A stretch of 64,000 nucleotides of DNA, taken from contig SUXM01000008.1 in NCBI GenBank assembly GCA_015060925.1, positions 43,311-107,310 of the forward strand, in the 5' to 3' direction. Below, piece by piece: positions 32,363-41,896 of this stretch. Every line of letters begins with the position of its first letter. The stretch's first letter is position 1. The stretch comes from Parabacteroides distasonis. Its GTDB lineage: Bacteria > Bacteroidota > Bacteroidia > Bacteroidales > Tannerellaceae. The notes beneath the pieces are model-generated. The model was given only the letters and a program-made list of their open reading frames with translations, ran no database searches and had not been told where the DNA came from. Position numbers and translations under genes: made by a program.

Positions 32363-33100
32363 TTATAATTGCTCACTTGTCTTACCAAAACGTCTTTCAC
32401 GTTGTTGATAATACAATATAGCTTCATACAACTCCTCTTCTCTAAAATCTGGCCAATACACATCAGTAAAAAAGAACTCTGCATAAGACAACTGCCATAA
32501 AAGGAAATTACTGATACGTTGTTCTCCTCCGGTACGGATTAATAAATCAGGATCCGGAATACCTTGGGTCGTCAGATGCTCAGAAATTACAGATTCAGTA
32601 ATCTCATCTGGACAAATTTTATGATCGACAGCCTTTTGCACCAACCGTTTAACCGCATCTGTTATTTCCCAACGAGCAGAATAACTTAAAGCTAAAATGA
32701 CTGTTGTACCCGTATTAGCTGATGTTTCTGAAATACATTCCAATAATGTCACACGTGCATCCGAAGGCAAACGTTCCAAATTTCCAATTGCCATCAACCG
32801 CACATTATTCTTCATCAAATCTGGAGTTTCACGCTTAATTGCCATTACTAATAAGCTCATCAACGCCTGCACCTCCTCTTCCGGACGATTCCAGTTTTCC
32901 GTAGAAAACGTATACATCGTCAAAAACTTCACTCCTAAATTATTAGCAGCTTCTACAATCTTTCGAACAGAAACAACACCTTCATGATGTCCAAAGCTAC
33001 GATCCAAACCTTTAGCCTTAGCCCAGCGTCCATTTCCATCCATAATGATTGCCACATGTTGTGGCAAGCGATCCTTGTCTATTTGTTCTTTTAACGACAT
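32363..33100 (-). CDS. uppS: Isoprenyl transferase (undecaprenyl diphosphate synthase)
   Basis: Makes the C55 lipid carrier for peptidoglycan and O-antigen units from farnesyl diphosphate and isopentenyl diphosphate. The 245-aa protein has the cis-prenyltransferase signatures '[17 protein letters not shown]' (catalytic Asp), '[13 protein letters not shown]', '[14 protein letters not shown]' and '[19 protein letters not shown]', '[13 protein letters not shown]'. It lies 16 nt after the DUF6089 gene and 22 nt before bamA in a typical Bacteroidetes envelope operon. Confidence 0.96.
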   Translation of the reverse strand: MSLKEQIDKDRLPQHVAIIMDGNGRWAKAKGLDRSFGHHEGVVSVRKIVEAANNLGVKFLTMYTFSTENWNRPEEEVQALMSLLVMAIKRETPDLMKNNVRLMAIGNLERLPSDARVTLLECISETSANTGTTVILALSYSARWEITDAVKRLVQKAVDHKICPDEITESVISEHLTTQGIPDPDLLIRTGGEQRISNFLLWQLSYAEFFFTDVYWPDFREEELYEAILYYQQRERRFGKTSEQL

Positions 33101-33116
33101 AATGTCTTTCTGTAAC

Positions 33117-33833
33117 TTACTGTATATAATCTATATTCTTCGCATTGTTACAAGTTCTGCAGCGAGGACCAAAATCCCATGTTACAGAAAACAACAGAAA
33201 AGAATACCAATCTTTATTCTTCAACATACTACTATTCACATGATATGGATCGTCCAAAAACGCATTGTTTTCGTCTGTCACATCCAACCCATCTCCAAAT
33301 AACTTTCGGAATGAAAATTCACATCCCAAATTTATTCTGTTAATCTTATACTTCAATCCTACACCCAACGGAATGTTCGGCCCAACAAAAGTCTCACTAC
33401 CTCCCATCGCCATCGTCATCCCCACGCCTAAAAACACATAAGGAGAAAAGCGTTTAGCATTTGCATAAGCATACTTATCACTATATGGAAAGAAGTTAAA
33501 CTCCATCTGCCCTCCTACATCAATCAAACTACGATCAAAAGAGGCTTGAGCATGATCGGGAAACACATTTTCCATTCCTTCTGTGGATCCAGAAACCTTT
33601 CCCCACATCAAATTAGTCTTCACCGCCCATCTAAAATTGGGATTATAACGAAAAACAGCTCCAAAAGCAGGATTCACCCCCTTAAAGAATCCATTCTTAT
33701 TCAAATCCCCCATATAAAAAGAACCTCCGGCCATACCACCGATCTCATATTTATAATCCTGTGCATAAAGACCACACACACACCATAGGAGAAATAGCAA
33801 GACAAATAAACGTCGAAAGAAAGTTACATTCAT
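33117..33833 (-). CDS. DUF6089 family outer-membrane beta-barrel protein
   Basis: A 238-aa protein with signal peptide [20 protein letters not shown] (cut after YAQ) and a repeated amphipathic strand pattern typical of an 8-stranded barrel: '[18 protein letters not shown]', '[19 protein letters not shown]', '[17 protein letters not shown]', '[17 protein letters not shown]'. The family is always found upstream of uppS-bamA in Bacteroidales, which suggests a role in envelope biogenesis, but none is demonstrated. The C-terminus ends with '[16 protein letters not shown]', two Cys that might form a disulfide. Confidence 0.83.
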   Translation of the reverse strand: MNVTFFRRLFVLLFLLWCVCGLYAQDYKYEIGGMAGGSFYMGDLNKNGFFKGVNPAFGAVFRYNPNFRWAVKTNLMWGKVSGSTEGMENVFPDHAQASFDRSLIDVGGQMEFNFFPYSDKYAYANAKRFSPYVFLGVGMTMAMGGSETFVGPNIPLGVGLKYKINRINLGCEFSFRKLFGDGLDVTDENNAFLDDPYHVNSSMLKNKDWYSFLLFSVTWDFGPRCRTCNNAKNIDYIQ

Positions 33834-33906
33834 AACCTATTTTAATTATATAAAACCTTCTTTTTTAACGCTAAACCTCTCATAAAATTATAAATCCCCA
33901 ATTTTA

Positions 33907-35313
33907 TCAGTCTTTAAATCCCAAACGGTTAATGCGTCCACGCCAAATTTGATTCAATATATTTGAATGAATAGTTTCCTTTCCTCCGAAAAGATACATA
34001 AATTGCTCATCATCCACATAGATGGACGAGAATCCTCTCGCCTTAAACTCTTCAGGCATTACAACCAAAGTGTCGGACACATTCCAAGTAATACCACCAT
34101 CTTGAGATAAATAAATATCCGAAGCAGCTTTTCCTGATTCAGGAATACCTGTCAACATAAAAAACTTCCCATCATATTCAGTTACAGCAACACCTTCTTG
34201 CTTATCAAAATAAGCCGTATCCATAGGTGTCAATTTTGCCCAAACCAATCCATCATCCGTTGCCCATGACGTATTTATCAGCTGGTTATCCTTATCTCTT
34301 CCGGCAACCACCATCAAACGAGCACGATACATTGAATTATACGATACACTTCCAAAACCAGTCAGAGGGAATCCCTCTGCTAAAGCGGCATTACTTTCAC
34401 TCCATTCCCATTTTCTTGATTGGTGATTAATAGAAGCATGAATTAATTCACCATCTTTTTCAATGACTGCTGCAAGTGCGGAGACCTGCTTTCCTGCTCC
34501 TGTAAAATCATTATCAGCATTCAAACTACCTAACAACGCTCTTACCGGATATTTTTCTGCAATCTGAACGGGAGACCAATTCTCTCCTTCTTGTGAAGAA
34601 TAAAGTGTTCCGTCCGTTGTAATTACAAACAAAATATTTTCATATACAGTAACTTGAGACAAACAAACTTTTCCTTCAGGAAGGCCGTTTACAGCCAACT
34701 GTTCCCAGTTTTGTCCATCAGAGACTGGTGAACGATAAAGTTGATAACCTAAACCTATATTGACTGGCTGTATATACATATAAAAATAAGGGGTATCATC
34801 CTTTTCCACGACTACGACCTTTTCCTCTTTCATATTTTCCCCAAGAATACTCTCCTTAAACAAACTCCAAACCATAGAGTCTGGTTCTACCTGATGAATA
34901 TTCACCCAAGCTAAATAGGCCTTTGTAGTAGTTCCATCCCACAAGGTATTTACAAATTTGACCGGTTTGGAGAAATCCAAAGAATCCTCACCATTCCAAT
35001 CAATCGTATCACCGATTGCCTCTTGCATAACTTGGCAACGCATCACTGCTGAAGAAAGATTGGCTTTACAAATCACCTTTTCATCTAATTTTGTGCCATA
35101 AGGCAAAGAGTCTATATTAAAAATATATCCGGTAAACTGATCTATGGCAAATGTAACGCCCGTCAATTCCGGAATAGAATCATTAGACAAAGAAAAAGAT
35201 AGAATCTGACAATCTCTACTCAACTCATATTCTATTTCATCTGAATCCATACAAGAAAAAAGAAACAGAGCGCAACATCCGGCAATAAACAGTGCTATTC
35301 TATTTTTCATCAA
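33907..35313 (-). CDS. DUF6242-type lipoprotein with BNR/Kelch-like repeats
   Basis: A 468-aa predicted lipoprotein: signal MMKNRIALFIAGCCALFLFSC (Cys21). An N-terminal immunoglobulin-like part (about 30-150, 'CQILSFSLSNDSIPELTGV') is followed by a C-terminal half with propeller-like repeats: 'GLGYQLYRSPVSDGQNWEQL', 'DGTLYSSQEGENWSPVQ', 'IYLSQDGGITWNVSDTL', 'MYLFGGKETIHSNILNQIW'. This organisation fits the DUF6242 family of Bacteroidales. Function unknown. It is the first gene of the run DUF6242-DUF6089-uppS-bamA; a -7 box (35341-35348) lies upstream. Confidence 0.72.
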   Translation of the reverse strand: MMKNRIALFIAGCCALFLFSCMDSDEIEYELSRDCQILSFSLSNDSIPELTGVTFAIDQFTGYIFNIDSLPYGTKLDEKVICKANLSSAVMRCQVMQEAIGDTIDWNGEDSLDFSKPVKFVNTLWDGTTTKAYLAWVNIHQVEPDSMVWSLFKESILGENMKEEKVVVVEKDDTPYFYMYIQPVNIGLGYQLYRSPVSDGQNWEQLAVNGLPEGKVCLSQVTVYENILFVITTDGTLYSSQEGENWSPVQIAEKYPVRALLGSLNADNDFTGAGKQVSALAAVIEKDGELIHASINHQSRKWEWSESNAALAEGFPLTGFGSVSYNSMYRARLMVVAGRDKDNQLINTSWATDDGLVWAKLTPMDTAYFDKQEGVAVTEYDGKFFMLTGIPESGKAASDIYLSQDGGITWNVSDTLVVMPEEFKARGFSSIYVDDEQFMYLFGGKETIHSNILNQIWRGRINRLGFKD

Positions 35314-35340
35314 ATTTTAAGTTTGTTGTATATAAAGCCA

Positions 35341-35348
35341 CAAAAGTA
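35341..35348 (-). promoter_or_regulatory. -7 box for the DUF6242-bamA gene run
   Basis: TACTTTTG on the minus strand matches TAnnTTTG, 27 nt upstream of the start at 35313. The -33 element is not evident. Confidence 0.5.
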
Positions 35349-35434
35349 GAAACATTTTTTGCTTTATCTCTCATTGAGAGGAATATTTATATTATTTTAG
35401 GGTGAATAATGAACTTTAACAGCCATTTTCTCAC

Positions 35435-36472
35435 CTATTGGCGCCAAATTTCCAAAAGATGCCCCCCTCTCCATTCCGATTTACAAACCTTACCGGAAAA
35501 AGAGGGAGCCTTTACTCCTTCCCCTAATAATAATGGAGTAGTTTCAACCCAAATTTCATCCCACAAATTAGCTTCCAAAAAACTTCTCAACAACAAAGCA
35601 CCTCCTTCAACCATAAGTGAATTTAGCTTTTTATTATATAAACAATGTAGCACTTGCAATAAAACATCCTGTTCAAAATCAATCTGTATATACTCTACAT
35701 TCGGCCTATTTTCAACAGCTTGTTCTGTAAAAACCAATGTTTGTACCGCTCCATCTAACAGATGAGCACCCTTTTGAAGTTTTAACTTCCGATCTAAAAC
35801 CACCCGTACCGGGGATTCTCCAATCCAATGGCGGACAGTCAAAGATGGGTTATCCAACAATGCCGTTCGTGTTCCAACCATAATAGCAGCCACTTCCGAA
35901 CGAAGCCGATGTACTCGCCGCAATGTTTCTGAAGAAGAGAATGAAACAGGAGGTGTCATTACACTATCCCGTTTTAAATCCATAAAACCATTCTGGCTTT
36001 GTGCCCATTTCAGGTAAATATACGGACGTCTTTGGATTTGGAATGTCATAAAAGCCAAATTCAACATTCGTGCTTCCTCTTCCAGTACACCAGTTACAAC
36101 CTCTATACCAGCTTCACGCAACATCTTTACTCCTCGACCGGATACAGAAGGGAAAGGATCCAGACATCCAATTACCACACGAGGTATTCTTTTTTTTATA
36201 ATCAATTCCGCACAGGGAGGTGTTTTTCCATAATGTGAACAAGGCTCAAGACTTACATAAATGGTAGAATCACGCAACAATGCTTCATCACGAACAGAAG
36301 CTATGGCATTCACCTCTGCATGAGCCTCTCCAAATTTACGATGATAACCTTCCCCTATAATCCTACCATTGTATACCACCACTGCCCCAACCATTGGGTT
36401 TGGAGCAACATTTCCCACTCCTTTTTTGGCAAGTTCTATACAACGTACCATGTATTTTTCTTCCACTATCAT
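35435..36472 (-). CDS. ribD: Riboflavin biosynthesis deaminase/reductase
   Basis: Bifunctional enzyme of riboflavin synthesis: the N-terminal deaminase acts on the GTP-derived pyrimidine and the C-terminal part reduces the ribose. Residues 1-145 carry the zinc deaminase signature HAE ('FGEAHAEVNAI') and 'LEPCSHYGKTPPCAE'; residues 146-345 form the reductase ('RPYIYLKWAQSQNGFMD', 'VGTRTALLDNPSLTVR', 'SLMVEGGALLLRSF'). At 345 aa it is normal. It is divergent from prmC and has no rib neighbours here. No FMN riboswitch is recognisable upstream. Confidence 0.96.
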   Translation of the reverse strand: MIVEEKYMVRCIELAKKGVGNVAPNPMVGAVVVYNGRIIGEGYHRKFGEAHAEVNAIASVRDEALLRDSTIYVSLEPCSHYGKTPPCAELIIKKRIPRVVIGCLDPFPSVSGRGVKMLREAGIEVVTGVLEEEARMLNLAFMTFQIQRRPYIYLKWAQSQNGFMDLKRDSVMTPPVSFSSSETLRRVHRLRSEVAAIMVGTRTALLDNPSLTVRHWIGESPVRVVLDRKLKLQKGAHLLDGAVQTLVFTEQAVENRPNVEYIQIDFEQDVLLQVLHCLYNKKLNSLMVEGGALLLRSFLEANLWDEIWVETTPLLLGEGVKAPSFSGKVCKSEWRGGHLLEIWRQ

Positions 36473-36683
36473 CTTTTCAACATTTTTCTATTTTCCTATG
36501 TAATCAACATGTTTTCTAAGAAACCTAAGGTTCATAGATACAATCTTTGTCGACATCCACAACGTTCCTTTCTACAATTATTAGCAAACAGTCTATTCGT
36601 TGGCAAGATACAGAAAAAAATCTTCACAAAACTTTTTCATCTTTTATATTTTCAAAAATATACCAAGAGCTAAAAGTTTTCCC

Positions 36684-36691
36684 TACTTTTG
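36684..36691 (+). promoter_or_regulatory. -7 box for the prmC-recX-comF genes
   Basis: TACTTTTG matches TAnnTTTG, 15 nt before the chosen prmC ATG, so the 5' leader is very short. Confidence 0.6.
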
Positions 36692-36706
36692 TACAATAAA
36701 AAAGAA

Positions 36707-37561
36707 ATGATGACTGAAACCATCAAACATATCAAAGATTCTTTAATTGGAATATATCCGGTATCTGAGATTAGCGGAATCATCCGTCTGCTTATGGAAG
36801 AGATTTGCCATCTACAACCTCACCAATTCTTAATCTTACAAGACAGACAACTGTCTCAAGATGAGAAAAAAAATATCTATGATGCTGTAGAACGGTTAAA
36901 ATCAATGGAACCCATACAATACATTTTAGGGACTACAAACTTCTATAGTTTACCATTTGAAGTAAACTCCTCTGTGTTAATTCCTCGACCGGAGACAGAG
37001 GAACTTGTTGATTTAATCATCAAAGACAATCGTTCTTCTAAAGAGATAACCCTGCTTGACATAGGTACAGGAAGTGGCTGTATAGCCATCACTCTTCAAA
37101 AAAAAATGGCGAATGCCCACGTCTATGCGATAGACATATCAGCTGAAGCATTAAATACAGCCAAAAAAAATGCAAAATTAAACGAAGTAAACGTCACTTT
37201 CATTCAGACAGATATATTACAACCTGAAATAGCCCAAAATGAAATACCATACGCTTTGGACATTATCGTAAGCAATCCTCCTTATATCAAGATTGAAGAA
37301 AAAAAGGAGATGGAACGCAATGTTTTAGATTATGAGCCACATTTGGCTTTATTCGTTCCAAATCATGACCCTTTACTTTTCTATCGACATATAGCCATAT
37401 TTGGGAGAAAAAAACTAAACAAAGGAGGATTGCTTTATTTTGAAATCAATGCAGCTTACGGAGAAGCGACCTGCAAGATGCTACAAAATCAAGGATACAA
37501 AGATATCCTGTTAATTAAAGACCTTTCAGGTAAAGACAGAATTATAAAAGCTAAGAAATGA
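36707..37561 (+). CDS. prmC: Peptide chain release factor N5-glutamine methyltransferase
   Basis: Methylates the GGQ glutamine of release factors. The start at 36707 is the first ATG; the next codon (36710) is also ATG, and a TTG frame extension upstream overlaps the -7 box. The N-terminal helical domain (about 1-90) is followed by a Rossmann methyltransferase domain: 'LIPRPETEELVDLII', SAM motif 'LLDIGTGSGCIAITL', 'YAIDISAEAL' and the catalytic NPPY in 'DIIVSNPPYIKIEE'. Overlaps recX by 4 nt (ATGA). Confidence 0.95.
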   Translation: MMTETIKHIKDSLIGIYPVSEISGIIRLLMEEICHLQPHQFLILQDRQLSQDEKKNIYDAVERLKSMEPIQYILGTTNFYSLPFEVNSSVLIPRPETEELVDLIIKDNRSSKEITLLDIGTGSGCIAITLQKKMANAHVYAIDISAEALNTAKKNAKLNEVNVTFIQTDILQPEIAQNEIPYALDIIVSNPPYIKIEEKKEMERNVLDYEPHLALFVPNHDPLLFYRHIAIFGRKKLNKGGLLYFEINAAYGEATCKMLQNQGYKDILLIKDLSGKDRIIKAKK

Positions 37562-38049
37562 AACAAATAAACGAATCAGAAATGCTCCATCGAACTGCAG
37601 CCTATTGTTCAATTGCAGAACGATGTATCCAAGACATAGAGAAAAAAATCAAAGCCGCCGGCTTATCACAAGAAGAGAGCAGTCGTATTGTTACACGTCT
37701 GCTAAAAGAACGATTTATTGACGAACAGCGTTTTGCTCATTATTTTGTAAACGATAAACTCCGTTTCAACAAATGGGGACGTATCAAAATCAATTATGAA
37801 CTACAGAAGAAAGGAATACCATCATCCATACGACAAGAGGCATTGGAAACGATTGATAACGAAGAGTATAAGACCCTTTTATATTCGCTTCTGAAGAGCA
37901 AAAAGAGAACAACTAAAGGTAAAAATGAACAGGAAATCTACCTCAAGTTAGTTCGCTTTGCTTCCGGCCGAGGCTTTGAAGGAGAGTTTATCACCTTATG
38001 TTTGCGAAAATTATTCAACGGAGAAGAATATGAAAAGTCTTTTGAATGA
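37558..38049 (+). CDS. recX: RecX family regulator
   Basis: Small helical protein that modulates RecA filaments. The 163-aa product has the RecX repeats, including 'YCSIAERCIQDIEKKIKAAG', 'LLKERFIDEQRFAHYFVNDK' and 'RFNKWGRIKINYELQKKGIP'. It is coupled to prmC (4-nt overlap) and its last 20 nt overlap the start of comF, so the three are one operon. Confidence 0.92.
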   Translation: MKQINESEMLHRTAAYCSIAERCIQDIEKKIKAAGLSQEESSRIVTRLLKERFIDEQRFAHYFVNDKLRFNKWGRIKINYELQKKGIPSSIRQEALETIDNEEYKTLLYSLLKSKKRTTKGKNEQEIYLKLVRFASGRGFEGEFITLCLRKLFNGEEYEKSFE

Positions 38050-38722
38050 TTTGCTAAATCTTTTTTTTCCACGACTATGTTTACTTTGTCAAACACCTTT
38101 AGTCAAAGGTGAAAAAAACATCTGTCTTCATTGTCTGTTAGACCTACCTTATACACATTATAACGATATTAGAGGAAACCCTGCTTTTGATTTGTTTGCA
38201 GGTTATACTGCTATTCAAGGAGCCTTATCACTACTCCATTTCAACAAAAAAGGATATGGACAAACACTTATTCATTCTCTTAAATACCACGGAAACAAAA
38301 CATTAGGATACGAATTAGGATATTTATCTGCTACCACTTTCCAACACTCCGGACTTTTTGATTCCGTCGATTTACTAATCCCCGTACCACTCCATCCTCA
38401 ACGTTTGCGCCAAAGAGGATACAACCAATCGGAATGGATAGCCAAAGGAATTCAAGGCTTCACAGGTATACCGATTGACACAAGTTCTCTACTCCGTACA
38501 AAAAAAACAGAAAGCCAAACCCATAAACAGTTACACGAACGACAAAGAAATGTTGAAGCCATCTTCAGTCTAAACAAAAATACCCAATCTTTACAAAACA
38601 AACATATCTTACTTATAGACGATGTCATCACTACCGGATCAACATTAAAAGCCTGTGTGCAGGCCTTGGAATATCAACCAGGAATTCGAATCAGCCTATT
38701 AAGTATTGCTATAGCCCAATAA
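38030..38722 (+). CDS. comF: ComF family phosphoribosyltransferase-like protein
   Basis: A 230-aa protein from the ATG at 38030 (preceded by GGAGAAGAAT); earlier in-frame ATG would lie within recX. N-terminal zinc-finger: 'CLLCQTPLV' and 'ICLHCLLDLP' (Cys17, 20, 32, 35). C-terminal PRTase fold with 'VDLLIPVPLHPQRLRQRGYN' and the PRPP loop 'HILLIDDVITTGSTLKAC'. ComF relatives participate in DNA uptake in competent bacteria; in Bacteroidetes the role is not defined. Last gene of the prmC-recX-comF operon. Confidence 0.92.
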   Translation: MKSLLNDLLNLFFPRLCLLCQTPLVKGEKNICLHCLLDLPYTHYNDIRGNPAFDLFAGYTAIQGALSLLHFNKKGYGQTLIHSLKYHGNKTLGYELGYLSATTFQHSGLFDSVDLLIPVPLHPQRLRQRGYNQSEWIAKGIQGFTGIPIDTSSLLRTKKTESQTHKQLHERQRNVEAIFSLNKNTQSLQNKHILLIDDVITTGSTLKACVQALEYQPGIRISLLSIAIAQ

Positions 38723-38803
38723 AAAGATTTCCAAAAGGTATGTTTCTCCGACTTTCTTATTTATTTTTATATAAACTTTCAAGGTTATTTCATTCCCTTT
38801 GCC

Positions 38804-38811
38804 TACCTTTG
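38804..38811 (+). promoter_or_regulatory. -7 box for pyrE
   Basis: TACCTTTG matches TAnnTTTG, 32 nt before the pyrE ATG. The -33 element is weak. Confidence 0.6.
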
Positions 38812-38843
38812 CGAAATGATATAAACATATTTTATTAGGTTGT

Positions 38844-39485
38844 ATGAAAACACTGGAAAGATTAGTAGCAGAGAGATTATTAAAAATTAAGGCGGTTAAA
38901 TTACAACCGGCCAACCCTTTCACTTGGGCATCAGGTTGGAAATCTCCGATCTACAATGACAACAGAAAGACCCTTTCCTATCCGGAAATCAGAAGTTTCA
39001 TCAAACTGGAACTTGCTCGCACAATCAGCGAAAAATATGAAAATGCCGATGCTATTGCCGGTGTTGCAACCGGTGCTATTGCTCAAGGTGCATTAGTCGC
39101 TGACCTATTAGGTTTGCCTTTCGTGTATATCCGTTCTACTCCAAAAGATCATGGTTTGGAAAATCTTATTGAAGGAGAATTGAAACCAGGATCAAAAGTA
39201 GTTATCGTTGAAGATTTAGTATCAACAGGTGGTAGCAGTCTAAAAGCAGTACAAGCAGTTCGTAACTTTGGTTGTGATGTTGTCGGTATGGTTGCCATCT
39301 TCACTTATGGTTTCCCGGTAGCTGTTGAAGCATTTAAAGAAGCTAAAGTTCAATTGACAACACTTAGCAATTACGATGCCGTATTAGAAGAAGCCGTTCG
39401 TACAGATTATATTGACGAATCAGAAATAGCTATCTTACAAGAGTGGCGTAAAGACCCATCAAGCTGGGATCCTGATAAAAAATAA
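38844..39485 (+). CDS. pyrE: Orotate phosphoribosyltransferase
   Basis: Converts orotate and PRPP to orotidine 5'-phosphate in pyrimidine synthesis. The 213-aa protein has 'FTWASGWKSPIYNDNRK', 'AIAGVATGAIAQGALVAD', 'YIRSTPKDHGLENLIEG' and the PRPP-binding loop 'VVIVEDLVSTGGSSLKAV'. It leads a run pyrE, SRPBCC protein, argH and Rieske-like lipoprotein with gaps of 2-13 nt, so nucleotide and arginine synthesis genes may be co-transcribed. Confidence 0.97.
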   Translation: MKTLERLVAERLLKIKAVKLQPANPFTWASGWKSPIYNDNRKTLSYPEIRSFIKLELARTISEKYENADAIAGVATGAIAQGALVADLLGLPFVYIRSTPKDHGLENLIEGELKPGSKVVIVEDLVSTGGSSLKAVQAVRNFGCDVVGMVAIFTYGFPVAVEAFKEAKVQLTTLSNYDAVLEEAVRTDYIDESEIAILQEWRKDPSSWDPDKK

Positions 39486-39498
39486 GAAGAAAGACAAC

Positions 39499-39909
39499 AT
39501 GACAGAATTTGTTAGTGAAATAAAAGCGATCCCCTTCAATGAGGATCGCATTTTTAATATGTTATCAGACCTTTCCAATTTAGAGAAGGTCAAAGATCGT
39601 ATTCCTCAAGATAAAATCCAAGAGTTTGAATTTGACAAAGACTCTTGCAGTTTTTCCGTAACACCTGTTGGTAAAATCACCTTTCAGATTGTTGAACGCG
39701 AACCTTACAAAACCGTAAAGTTCACGACAGCCAATTCCCCTATTCCTTTATATCTTTGGATACAATTAAAACAGGTCCAAGAAAATGACACACGGATAAA
39801 ACTTACAGTTCGCGCAGAACTTAATCCGTTCCTTAAACAAATGGTTTCAAAACCCTTGCAGGATGCTTTGGATAAAATTTCCACCGTATTAGCAGCTCTG
39901 CCATATTAA
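39499..39909 (+). CDS. SRPBCC (START/Bet v1-like) domain protein
   Basis: A 136-aa cytoplasmic protein with the SRPBCC helix-grip pattern: 'MLSDLSNLEKVKDRIPQDKI', beta strands 'SFSVTPVGKITFQIVEREP' and 'TRIKLTVRAELNPFLKQMV', and a C-terminal helix. The family binds hydrophobic ligands; the ligand here is unknown. It sits 13 nt after pyrE and 10 nt before argH, a conserved Bacteroidales order. Confidence 0.82.
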   Translation: MTEFVSEIKAIPFNEDRIFNMLSDLSNLEKVKDRIPQDKIQEFEFDKDSCSFSVTPVGKITFQIVEREPYKTVKFTTANSPIPLYLWIQLKQVQENDTRIKLTVRAELNPFLKQMVSKPLQDALDKISTVLAALPY

Positions 39910-39919
39910 TCATAGTTGA

Positions 39920-41257
39920 ATGGCTCAAAAACTTTGGGAAAAGAATGTTCAGGTCGACCAGGAAGTGGACACCTTTACAGTAGGTAAAGACAGAGAGATG
40001 GATCTTTACTTAGCTAAGTATGATGTGCTTGGTTCTATGGCTCACATCACCATGTTGGAATGCATCGGACTACTAAAAAAAGAAGAATTAACTCTTTTGC
40101 TCTCGGAACTAAAAAACATATATACGATAGCAGAAAGCGGACAATTTATCATCGAAGAGGGAGTTGAAGATGTCCACTCACAAGTCGAATTAATGCTCAC
40201 CCGCCGCTTAGGAGATACAGGGAAAAAGATACATAGTGGACGTTCACGAAACGACCAAGTATTATTAGATTTGAAACTATTTACCCGTTCACAGATAAAA
40301 GAGGTAGTAGAATTAGTGACAGAACTATTTAATGTATTAATCTCACAAAGTAACCGCTACAAAGATATTTTACTTCCTGGATATACCCATCTACAAATAG
40401 CCATGCCCTCCTCTTTCGGTCTTTGGTTTGGAGCATATGCCGAAAGTTTGGTTGATGACCTTCAACTGATGCAAGCGGCTTATAAGGTGTGCAATCGTAA
40501 TCCTTTAGGATCTGCTGCCGGATATGGTTCCTCTTTTCCATTGAAACGCCAGATGACAACCGACCTGCTAGGGTTTGAATCCTTGGCATACAATGTTGTA
40601 TATGCTCAAATGGGACGAGGAAAAATGGAACGTACCGTAGCTTTTGCTTTAGCAGGCATAGCAGCAACTCTTTCCAAATTGGCATTTGACGCTTGCATGT
40701 TCAACAGTCAGAATTTCGGATTCATCAAATTATCGGATCAATTTACAACCGGTTCAAGCATCATGCCACACAAAAAGAATCCAGATGTATTTGAATTAAC
40801 CCGTGCCAAATGCAACAAGATACAGGGATTACCTCAACAAATTACCTTAATTTGCAACAACCTCCCATCCGGTTATTTTCGTGACCTACAAATTATCAAA
40901 GAGGTGTTTCTCCCTGCCTTTGATGAACTAAAAGATTGCCTTCGCATGGTCACGCACATGATAAAAGAGGTTAAAATAAATGAACATATCTTAGATGATG
41001 ACAAATATGCGCTTCTATTTAGTGTAGAAGAGGTTAACCGTTTAGTTTTGGAAGGTATTCCATTCCGTGACGCATACAAACAGGTAGGTTTAAATATTGA
41101 AGCCGGGCTATTTGAGCCTATCAAAAAGGTAAACCATACCCATGAAGGCAGTATCGGAAATTTATGCAACAACCAAATCAGCGCTTTGATGCAAAACATC
41201 GTAGAAGGATTCGCATTCGAGAAGGTAAATGAAGCAGAACAAAAGCTATTATCCTAA
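39920..41257 (+). CDS. argH: Argininosuccinate lyase
   Basis: Last step of arginine synthesis: argininosuccinate to arginine and fumarate. The 445-aa protein belongs to the fumarase/aspartase superfamily with 'SRNDQVLLDLKLFTR', 'PGYTHLQIAMPSSFGLW' and the signature loop 'GSSIMPHKKNPDVFE' carrying the catalytic Ser. The N-terminus 'LWEKNVQVDQEVDTFTVG' is the Bacteroidetes form. It lies downstream of pyrE and the SRPBCC gene. Confidence 0.96.
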   Translation: MAQKLWEKNVQVDQEVDTFTVGKDREMDLYLAKYDVLGSMAHITMLECIGLLKKEELTLLLSELKNIYTIAESGQFIIEEGVEDVHSQVELMLTRRLGDTGKKIHSGRSRNDQVLLDLKLFTRSQIKEVVELVTELFNVLISQSNRYKDILLPGYTHLQIAMPSSFGLWFGAYAESLVDDLQLMQAAYKVCNRNPLGSAAGYGSSFPLKRQMTTDLLGFESLAYNVVYAQMGRGKMERTVAFALAGIAATLSKLAFDACMFNSQNFGFIKLSDQFTTGSSIMPHKKNPDVFELTRAKCNKIQGLPQQITLICNNLPSGYFRDLQIIKEVFLPAFDELKDCLRMVTHMIKEVKINEHILDDDKYALLFSVEEVNRLVLEGIPFRDAYKQVGLNIEAGLFEPIKKVNHTHEGSIGNLCNNQISALMQNIVEGFAFEKVNEAEQKLLS

Positions 41258-41259
41258 AT

Positions 41260-41721
41260 ATGAAACGTTTTTTAGTCTGCATATTTATTTTATTACTCGG
41301 TTCTTGTACTAAAATCGAGGAGTCGCACATTCCATTTGCCCCAGTTTACCTAAATATCGACCTTCGATTCCAAGACAAAGATTTAGTTGGATTATATAAT
41401 TACAAATATATCACAACCCCACGCAATGCCGGAGAACGCACAGGCTTCTCCGGCGTGTTGGTTGTGTGTGGTATGGATGGTTTAGGGAACACAACCTATT
41501 TTGCCTTCGACCTCTGTTGCCCACATGAAGCCCGTAAAAACATCACTATTGAGGCCGACCATGCTGGAAAAGCTACTTGTCCAGAATGTGGCACCGTCTT
41601 TGATATCGGATGGGGAACAGGCGCTCCTACAGAAGGAGTTTCCAAATATCCTTTAAGACGTTACACGGTAACTGCCAAATCAGCGAGTGGATTAGAATGG
41701 ATTGTCACAAACACAAAATGA
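41260..41721 (+). CDS. Rieske-like lipoprotein with CPH...CPEC motif
   Basis: A 153-aa predicted lipoprotein: signal MKRFLVCIFILLLGSC, lipid Cys16. The core resembles a Rieske [2Fe-2S] domain: 'LCCPHEAR' (Cys87, His89) and 'ATCPECGTVFDIGWG' (Cys107, Cys110). The second box has Cys where a true Rieske protein has His, and 18 residues separate the boxes. It may bind a differently ligated cluster or be a structural derivative. It starts 2 nt after argH. Redox role unproven. Confidence 0.7.
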   Translation: MKRFLVCIFILLLGSCTKIEESHIPFAPVYLNIDLRFQDKDLVGLYNYKYITTPRNAGERTGFSGVLVVCGMDGLGNTTYFAFDLCCPHEARKNITIEADHAGKATCPECGTVFDIGWGTGAPTEGVSKYPLRRYTVTAKSASGLEWIVTNTK

Positions 41722-41751
41722 CAAAAGAAAATCATTTTTTTTGCATAAATA

Positions 41752-41782
41752 TTTGCAAGTATAAAAAAATGATTTACCTTTG
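41752..41782 (+). promoter_or_regulatory. Bacteroidetes promoter for the tRNA cluster
   Basis: TTTG at 41752-41755, then 19 nt, then TACCTTTG at 41775-41782: a full match to the -33/-7 consensus, 20 nt before the first tRNA-Gly. Confidence 0.85.
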
Positions 41783-41802
41783 CACTCGCAAACGAAAACA
41801 AT

Positions 41803-41875
41803 GCGGAAGTAGCTCAGTTGGTAGAGCATAACCTTGCCAAGGTTAGGGTCGCGGGTTCGAGCCCCGTCTTCCGCT
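41803..41875 (+). tRNA. tRNA-Gly (anticodon GCC), copy 1
   Basis: 73-nt cloverleaf: acceptor GCGGAAG/CTTCCGC, D arm GCTC/GAGC, anticodon stem TAACC/GGTTA with loop TTGCCAA (GCC), T arm GCGGG/CCCGT. Discriminator T; CCA not encoded. Identical to copy 2 at 41992. Confidence 0.97.
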
Positions 41876-41896
41876 CATCTCTTAAGAGAAAGGGAT

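Noticed and set aside
36473..36706. FMN riboswitch between ribD and prmC
   Set aside because: No conserved riboswitch helices recognised; the region is AT-rich with only a -7 box for prmC.
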